Below are positions 14,385 through 19,117 of a DNA stretch of 19,117 nt, piece by piece. Source of the stretch: an uncultured Bacteroidota bacterium. GTDB taxonomy: Bacteria > Bacteroidota > Bacteroidia > Chitinophagales > Chitinophagaceae. Numbering within the stretch: the stretch's first letter is position 1; every line of letters starts with the position of its first letter. The position numbers and the translations under genes are program-made. The DNA is taken from positions 1-19,117 of the forward strand of contig CAJATB010000126.1 of NCBI GenBank assembly GCA_903944755.1, in the 5' to 3' direction. The notes beneath the pieces were generated by a model that was given only the letters and a program-made list of their open reading frames with translations, was not told where the DNA came from and made no database searches.

Positions 14385-17114
14385 TTAGTTCAATCCTAAA
14401 TCTCGTCCTTTCATTATTGCCGGAACACCATTGCTTAACCAAGTAGGCATTGGAGCTCCTTTTAAATAACTATCAAAAAATTGTTGTTCCCGAATTTGGA
14501 TATCTTTTCTATTTTTTCTTTCTACTAAATTATGTGCTTCGTTATTATAATTTAATAACCATACTTTTTTATTTAGCCTTCTCATTGCAGTAAACATTTC
14601 AATTCCCTGATACCAAGGCACCGCATCATCCCCGTCATTGCTCATAATTACTAAAGGCGTAGTGACTTTAGGTAATTCAAACAAGGGAGAGTTTTTTATA
14701 TATAAATCTGGTCTTTCCCACAAAGTGGCACCAATTCTACTTTGTGTTTTTTCATATTGGAATTGACGATTCATGCCAGTTCCCCATCTAATTCCACCAT
14801 AAGCACTTGTCATATTAACTACAGGTGCACCTGCCCAAGCAGCAGCATATAAATTTGTTTTAGTAATTAAATGCGCTATTTGATACCCGCCCCAACTTTG
14901 ACCTTGTAAACCTAATTTAGTACTGTCAATAAAACCTTTTTGAAGCATTGCCCTAGTTCCACTAACTATATAATCATAAGCACCTTGGCCAGGATAACCC
15001 TTCTTGTACCAAATATCAGGCACAAATACAATATACCCTCTGCTAACAAAAAATGGAATGTTTAGCCTAGAAGGTGTTGGTGCAGGAGGTAAATAATTAT
15101 GTAATGTTTGGTTATTCCTTTCATAGAAGTAAACAATCATTGGATACTTTTTTGTTGCTTCAAAATTTTCAGGAAGGTATAATATCCCCTCTGCTGTTTT
15201 ACCTGTATAGGCTTTCCAAGTAACCAATTGCGACTTTAACCAATTAAAATTTTCTTGTTGTTTATTTATATTTGTGAATGCTTTGGGTTGTTGCTTTGTC
15301 GTATCTAAATTATAACTATACAAATTAGGGGATTGCTTTTCGTCTTCTTGAAGCATCACAAAATCATTCGTATTTTTTGCTGCAACTATGGTAGTTAGGT
15401 GCATAGGAAATTGATTAATGACAACTACTTTTTTCGTGTTTAATTGTAAACTAACAATTCCTTCTGATTTATCAACTTCATTAAACGATTTAAGTAAAAT
15501 AGTTGCATCAGTTGGTAAGGTTTTACGTTCCATATCGGTTTCAACAAAACGGTAAACCGTTTTTGTTTTTCTACCATTGGTTAAATTAAACGAAGGCAAT
15601 ACTCCAGTAGCATCAGCTAACCAAATATCGTATTTGTCGTAAATTAGAAACTGACTGTTATTAGAGAGCCACTTTGCAATACCATAAGCATTAGGGTCAT
15701 CGGGTACATCATTTTCTTCGTCATATAAAGGGAATGGAATGTCTTTAAGGATTTCCTTCTTAGTACCGGTTAATGCATTGTAAACATAAATTTTTTTTTG
15801 ATCTTCAATATAATAAACATACAAATTACCATCATAGGAAGCGGTGGAAGTTCCCATTTTAACATTTTTTTGAATTAAAGTTTTTGCAGCAGTTGTGTTA
15901 TTTATTACATAAATATCTTTTTTTGAAAATCCTTGCCATTGGGATTCAATGCTGTAATTAGAATCAATGGTAGCATAGGTAAACAATCCATCTCCTTCTT
16001 TAGTTTGAATTAAATTACGTTCATTTATTTTCCCTAAATACACAATTGATTTATTAATAGGGCTGAACAAGATAGTTTCAGTACTTTTTAAACTTGCTTC
16101 TACATTTTTTAATTGCATTGGCTGTAACAAAGGATCAGCGTAATGCCAGATATCCACACTTACGCGCTCAAATTCAGGCAAACTAGTGTCTTTGATAGGC
16201 AATATTGGTTGTATCCCTAATTCAATAATAGTACCAGACTTACTAAAACTAATTTTTTTATCTCCTCCAATAGTATAATTCAAAGGCAACATTGGATGCT
16301 GTCTAGTAATAACATTTATTGCGGTATCTAATTCAGGATTATAGTAAGCCAAACTATAATTTTTTTGCAATACTTTGTTGACACTATCTTGTTCAATTAA
16401 ATAGGCCAATTGTTTTCCATGTTCATCCCATGTGAGGCTTGTAACTGCGTTAAATTTATTACTTAATATTTTTGTATTGGTGTCCGCAACAGTACAAAGT
16501 AAAACCTGGGCTTCTGTACCCTTTGTTTTAACCTTATACATGGCCATACCTAACCCATCTGGGTGCATGGCATATTGTGAAATATTATTAAATGCCCTTT
16601 CTTTATTATTTGTTAAATCCCTAAAATATAAGGTTGCCCCTTCTTTGTTAATATCTACTTTAGGATCTTTTAAATATGCGACAACCCCGTTCCCAAATTT
16701 TGGAATTTGAAAACTTTTAACTGAATCCATTTTAATTAGTTCCCCAGTAGTAAGGGTAACAATTACTAAAGAATCTTTAGGCATTTCTTCTGCTTTTTTC
16801 TTATCTATTTTTGCCTTTCTTAATGCTGCAAATGACGGACGAATTTTAGCTATAAAAAATTGGCCATCTTCCGTAAAAACACCCTGTGTGCCTCTAGGTA
16901 TTGCAATTTCTTTATTGGTTAACTTGTTCCTAATTAATAAATTCCCATCCCCTTCTTGCGGTGCAATTACATACACAACAAAAATGCCATTTGGGTGTAA
17001 ACTAACTTCTTTTATGGCCTCCCAGCTATCGAAACTGGTGTGATCTAATACTTTTTTTTGAGCTAATGCTTGAAAAGAAAAAATTACCGCAACAAACATT
17101 AAAAGATTTTTCAT
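14385..17114 (-). CDS. Secreted S9-family (prolyl oligopeptidase type) serine peptidase
   Basis: A 909-residue exported peptidase. Residues 1-18 are a signal peptide (MFVAVIFSFQALAQ). About 600 residues of beta-propeller-like blades follow, then an alpha/beta-hydrolase domain. The nucleophile motif is GQSWGGY with Ser740. The acid is Asp829 or Asp830 in SNDGDDAVP, and the histidine is His861 in NNEAHNL, so the triad is complete and in the usual order. It should cleave short peptides in the periplasm, in the way of dipeptidyl-peptidase-like S9 enzymes; specificity is not clear. The propeller precedes the hydrolase without truncation. The start codon at 17112-17114 sits directly beside a perfect palindrome, and the gene is divergent from a TonB receptor with a 78-base shared control region. 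Confidence 0.9.
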   Translation of the reverse strand: MKNLLMFVAVIFSFQALAQKKVLDHTSFDSWEAIKEVSLHPNGIFVVYVIAPQEGDGNLLIRNKLTNKEIAIPRGTQGVFTEDGQFFIAKIRPSFAALRKAKIDKKKAEEMPKDSLVIVTLTTGELIKMDSVKSFQIPKFGNGVVAYLKDPKVDINKEGATLYFRDLTNNKERAFNNISQYAMHPDGLGMAMYKVKTKGTEAQVLLCTVADTNTKILSNKFNAVTSLTWDEHGKQLAYLIEQDSVNKVLQKNYSLAYYNPELDTAINVITRQHPMLPLNYTIGGDKKISFSKSGTIIELGIQPILPIKDTSLPEFERVSVDIWHYADPLLQPMQLKNVEASLKSTETILFSPINKSIVYLGKINERNLIQTKEGDGLFTYATIDSNYSIESQWQGFSKKDIYVINNTTAAKTLIQKNVKMGTSTASYDGNLYVYYIEDQKKIYVYNALTGTKKEILKDIPFPLYDEENDVPDDPNAYGIAKWLSNNSQFLIYDKYDIWLADATGVLPSFNLTNGRKTKTVYRFVETDMERKTLPTDATILLKSFNEVDKSEGIVSLQLNTKKVVVINQFPMHLTTIVAAKNTNDFVMLQEDEKQSPNLYSYNLDTTKQQPKAFTNINKQQENFNWLKSQLVTWKAYTGKTAEGILYLPENFEATKKYPMIVYFYERNNQTLHNYLPPAPTPSRLNIPFFVSRGYIVFVPDIWYKKGYPGQGAYDYIVSGTRAMLQKGFIDSTKLGLQGQSWGGYQIAHLITKTNLYAAAWAGAPVVNMTSAYGGIRWGTGMNRQFQYEKTQSRIGATLWERPDLYIKNSPLFELPKVTTPLVIMSNDGDDAVPWYQGIEMFTAMRRLNKKVWLLNYNNEAHNLVERKNRKDIQIREQQFFDSYLKGAPMPTWLSNGVPAIMKGRDLGLN

Positions 17115-17135
17115 AGAAATTCAATTGAATTTCTA
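17114..17135. promoter_or_regulatory. Perfect 22-bp palindrome, candidate operator
   Basis: The half-site TAGAAATTCAA at 17114-17124 is followed at once by its exact reverse complement at 17125-17135, with no loop. It covers the whole 5' side of the S9 peptidase start codon and the inner end of a weak minus-strand -7 element (TAACTTAG, 17133-17140). With no loop it is a poorer hairpin than a duplex site, so a dimeric repressor or activator is the simplest reading. Its role is inferred. Confidence 0.5.
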
Positions 17136-17177
17136 AGTTACGTCAACATTTTGGCATATAAATTGTTATAAATTATA

Positions 17178-17185
17178 TATGTTTG
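17178..17185 (+). promoter_or_regulatory. Candidate -7 element for the TonB receptor gene
   Basis: TATGTTTG matches TAnnTTTG exactly and ends 7 bases before the ATG at 17193. A transcript would start at or next to the ATG, giving a nearly leaderless mRNA. A TTTTGG upstream at 17149-17154 is about 24 bases away, more than the usual spacing. Confidence 0.4.
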
Positions 17186-17192
17186 TAATATT

Positions 17193-18467
17193 ATGAAAAG
17201 AATATTTTTTATACTTATTTTATTGATTATCAATAATTTAACAATGGCTCAATCTATTGGAAACTTGTCTGGTTGGGTCGTAGATAAGAATACCCAAAAA
17301 CCTGTTCAGGGAGCAGTTGTCAAATTATTGAACACTAAGTTTGTAACAGCTACGGACAGTTTAGGGAAATACCAATTTAAATCAATTCCTACTGGGCAAT
17401 TTCAAATTGCGATTACGTCGTTAGGATATATAACTTACAACCTTTTTAACGTAGTAGTTACTTCAGGTAATGAAACTAGTAATACCATAGAATTAACTAA
17501 TGCTGATATAGTTTTAAAAGATGTTGTGGTGGGTAGTAGTAAAAAAACAGTTCGAACGGCTACATTGGAAACACCTTTAAGTGTTCAAAAACTAACAGCA
17601 GAAGAAATTAAATCAAATCCAGGTGGGAATTTTGATATATCCAAAGTGGTACAAGCATTGCCAGGTGTTACAGGATCAGCTAGTACAGGTGCAGGATTCA
17701 GAAATGATATCATAGTAAGAGGTGGAGCACCAAATGAAAATGTATTTTATTTAGATGGGATAGAAATTCCAGTAATAAACCATTTCAGCACCCAAGGAAG
17801 TGCGGGTGGGCCTCAAGGCATATTAAATGTATCTTTTATAGATGAAGTTAAATTATCCTCCTCTGCATTTGATGCAAAATTCGATAATGCATTGTCATCT
17901 GTATTTGAATTTAAACAAAAAAGGGGCAACCCTGACAAACTACAAGGTAATGTCCGCCTTGGCGCTACTGAATTTGCAACAACATTAGATGGGCCATTAA
18001 GCAAAAATGGTAAAACAACCTTTTTGGCATCGGTTAGAAGAAGTTACTTACAGTTTTTGTTCAAAGCAATTGATTTACCTATCCGTCCCAATTTCTGGGA
18101 TTTCCAGTTTAAAGTCACACATGTAATTGATCCTAAAACAACGGTAACATTTTTGGGTGTTGGAGCTATTGACCAATTTGATTTTGCTGCACCAAAAAAA
18201 GCTACACCTGAAAAATTATACGCATTAAATGCAAACCCCTCCCTTGACCAATGGAGTTATACAGTGGGTGCATCGCTAAAGAAATTAGTAAAAAAAGGTT
18301 ACTGGAATTTAGCAATAAGTCGGAACCACTTGAATAATATAAATGAAAAGTACGAAGACAATTTAAATCCCATAAAAGGGGAGAAAACTTTTGACTATGC
18401 TTCAAATGAAATTGAAAATAAAGTAAGATGGGATATCACAAAAAGTTTGTTGGGATTAATACTTTAA
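17193..18467 (+). CDS. TonB-dependent receptor, C-terminally truncated at a sequence junction
   Basis: A SusC/CirA-like outer-membrane receptor, 424 residues here against roughly 700-1000 for intact relatives. Residues 1-19 are a signal peptide (FFILILLIINNLTMAQ). A carboxypeptidase-regulatory-like domain follows at about 24-105 (LSGWVVDKNTQKPVQGAVVKL, SLGKYQFKSIPTG). The plug is at about 125-245 (LPGVTGSASTGAGFRNDIIVRGG, NVFYLDGIEIPVINHF). The first barrel strands run from about 250. Barrel coding sense continues to about RWDITK (residues 412-417), then seven unrelated residues and a TAA at 18465-18467. The remainder of the barrel is absent, and another gene begins in a different frame at 18440-18455. 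The truncation is thus at the junction and need not exist in the living organism. Confidence 0.85.
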   Translation: MKRIFFILILLIINNLTMAQSIGNLSGWVVDKNTQKPVQGAVVKLLNTKFVTATDSLGKYQFKSIPTGQFQIAITSLGYITYNLFNVVVTSGNETSNTIELTNADIVLKDVVVGSSKKTVRTATLETPLSVQKLTAEEIKSNPGGNFDISKVVQALPGVTGSASTGAGFRNDIIVRGGAPNENVFYLDGIEIPVINHFSTQGSAGGPQGILNVSFIDEVKLSSSAFDAKFDNALSSVFEFKQKRGNPDKLQGNVRLGATEFATTLDGPLSKNGKTTFLASVRRSYLQFLFKAIDLPIRPNFWDFQFKVTHVIDPKTTVTFLGVGAIDQFDFAAPKKATPEKLYALNANPSLDQWSYTVGASLKKLVKKGYWNLAISRNHLNNINEKYEDNLNPIKGEKTFDYASNEIENKVRWDITKSLLGLIL

Positions 18468-19117
18468 AAGCTATTCATCTTAATGATTCTAAAGTCGAAT
18501 ATGGTTCAAATCTTGATAGACATGAAGATATTCTAAAAGGTAAAATACCATTTAATTTTTGGGATTATTTTATTTTTGATAAGAGAGTAAGAACAATTCC
18601 TGCTATTTTAGAAACTCCTTCTAATTGTCATTCTATTATTACAGAAATTATTAAAAATAAAGGAATTCATTCTTTGGAAAATAAAATGTCTTCTAAAGAA
18701 AAACCTTGTTTTTGTTCAAAAACTTCGGATAGTTTAGAAACTTCGGATAGTTTAGAAACTTCGGATAGTTTAGAAACTTCAGATAGTTTAGAAACTTCAG
18801 ATAGTTTAGATAGTTTAGAAACTTCAAAAACTTCAGATAGTTCAGATACTTCAGATACTTCAGATAGTTTAGAATCTTCAGATAGTTTAGAATCTTCAAA
18901 AACTTCAAAAACTTCAGAAAGTTCAGATAATTCAGACTCTTCAGATAGTTCAGATACTTCAAAAACTTCGGATAGTTTAGAAACTTTAGAAAGTTCAGAT
19001 AATTCAGATAATCCAGACTCTTCAAATAATTCAGATAATTCAAAAACTTTAGAAAGTTCAGATAGTTCAAACATTATAAATATTAATAAAGAAAATATAT
19101 CTTTTAATCATTTAGAA
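18443..19117 (+). CDS. Endonuclease IV (Nfo)-type AP endonuclease C-terminal part, fused to a Ser/Asp-rich tail; partial at both ends
   Basis: This frame is open for 225 codons to the last base and has no start of its own at the junction. Residues 1-80 match the C-terminal third of endonuclease IV: FVGINTLKAIHLNDSK, GSNLDRHEDI, then TIPAILETP. Relative to the first His (codon 18476-18478), the Asp and His of DRH are at +13 and +15, and the Glu of ILET is 30 after that His. This is exactly the E. coli Nfo zinc-ligand spacing (His216, Asp229, His231, Glu261). The nuclease cuts at abasic sites in DNA. About 140 residues of SDSLET/SDNSDS repeats follow with no stop, which is not usual in bacterial Nfo. 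Eukaryotic or giant-virus origin is possible. The reading is joined out of frame to the TonB receptor. Confidence 0.75.
18716..19070 (+). repeat. Low-complexity codon repeat coding a Ser/Asp/Thr-rich tail
   Basis: Units of ACTTCGGATAGTTTAGAA (18 bp, TSDSLE) stand in tandem at 18722-18739, 18740-18757 and 18758-18775. Near copies with TCA for TCG follow at 18776 and 18794, then 6-base steps of mixed TCAGAT, TCAAAA and AGTTTAGAA. The pattern keeps the reading frame throughout and has no stop. It is the tail of the nuclease reading. Long leucine-rich open frames on the opposite strand are by-products of this repeat. Confidence 0.88.

Noticed and set aside
16432..16710. Plus-strand open frame inside the S9 peptidase gene
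   Set aside because: It lies fully within the propeller-coding region on the opposite strand and shows no recognisable motif.
18428..18467. Nuclease start at the ATG at 18428
   Set aside because: That ATG lies in sequence that still codes for the TonB receptor in the other frame, and only the C-terminal third of Nfo follows. The nuclease is cut at the junction, not started there.
18722..19070. CRISPR-like repeat array
   Set aside because: Units are 18 bp or shorter, directly adjacent, with no unique spacers, and keep a codon frame throughout.
18667..19074. Long leucine/serine-rich or Leu-Asn-Tyr-rich open frames on the minus strand
   Set aside because: They are the reverse reading of a 6-codon repeat. 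The plus frame continues an identifiable nuclease, and the minus frames match no known protein pattern.

Overview
The window reads as the chromosome of an AT-rich member of the Bacteroidota, most like a Chitinophagaceae or Sphingobacteriales-type lineage. The evidence is a TonB-dependent receptor with an N-terminal carboxypeptidase-regulatory-like domain, a fused SpmA-SpmB membrane protein, a CCDC81-type HU-domain protein with a C-terminal membrane anchor, a plant-type glutaminyl-peptide cyclotransferase lipoprotein, an absence of obvious Shine-Dalgarno sequences, and several TAnnTTTG-type -7 promoter elements. Protein families and gene order are ordinary for that phylum up to about position 18440. 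The genome assignment is inferred from protein sequence only.

Layout, left to right. (1) 1-46 is probably the 3' tail of an upstream gene, followed by a strong hairpin terminator. (2) 146-1313 (+) holds a LutA/YkgE-type cysteine-rich CCG-domain protein and an EVE-domain protein, closed by a bidirectional terminator. (3) 1382-2614 (-) is the SpmA-SpmB fusion, divergent from (4) 2693-4618 (+), the translation-associated ATPase YchF followed 3 nt later by a glutaminyl cyclotransferase lipoprotein. (5) 4624-10955 (-) is a tightly packed four-gene unit: a 1003-residue TPR protein, an outer-membrane beta-barrel protein with a lysine-rich N-terminal segment, a membrane-anchored HU-like protein, and a zinc-ribbon SAM methyltransferase. 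(6) 11097-14283 (+) holds a YbgC-type thioesterase, CinA, and a 2-oxo acid dehydrogenase E2, closed by a bidirectional terminator. (7) 14385-17114 (-) is a secreted S9-family serine peptidase, divergent from (8) a TonB-dependent receptor starting at 17193. A perfect 22-bp palindrome lies directly upstream of the peptidase start.

The most unusual part is the right end. The TonB receptor loses its coding sense at about 18440-18455. In another frame the DNA continues as the C-terminal part of an endonuclease IV (Nfo)-type AP endonuclease, with four zinc ligands in exactly the E. coli spacing. This runs in frame into a long Ser/Asp/Thr-rich repeat tail built on a 6-codon (18-bp) tandem unit, open to the last base. 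No stop codon separates nuclease from tail. The simplest explanation is a chimeric contig joining a bacterial gene to DNA from another organism, possibly a eukaryote or giant virus. A real rearrangement cannot be excluded from sequence alone.

No tRNA, rRNA, CRISPR array, insertion sequence or transposase was seen. No gap between genes exceeds about 145 bases, and all are described below.
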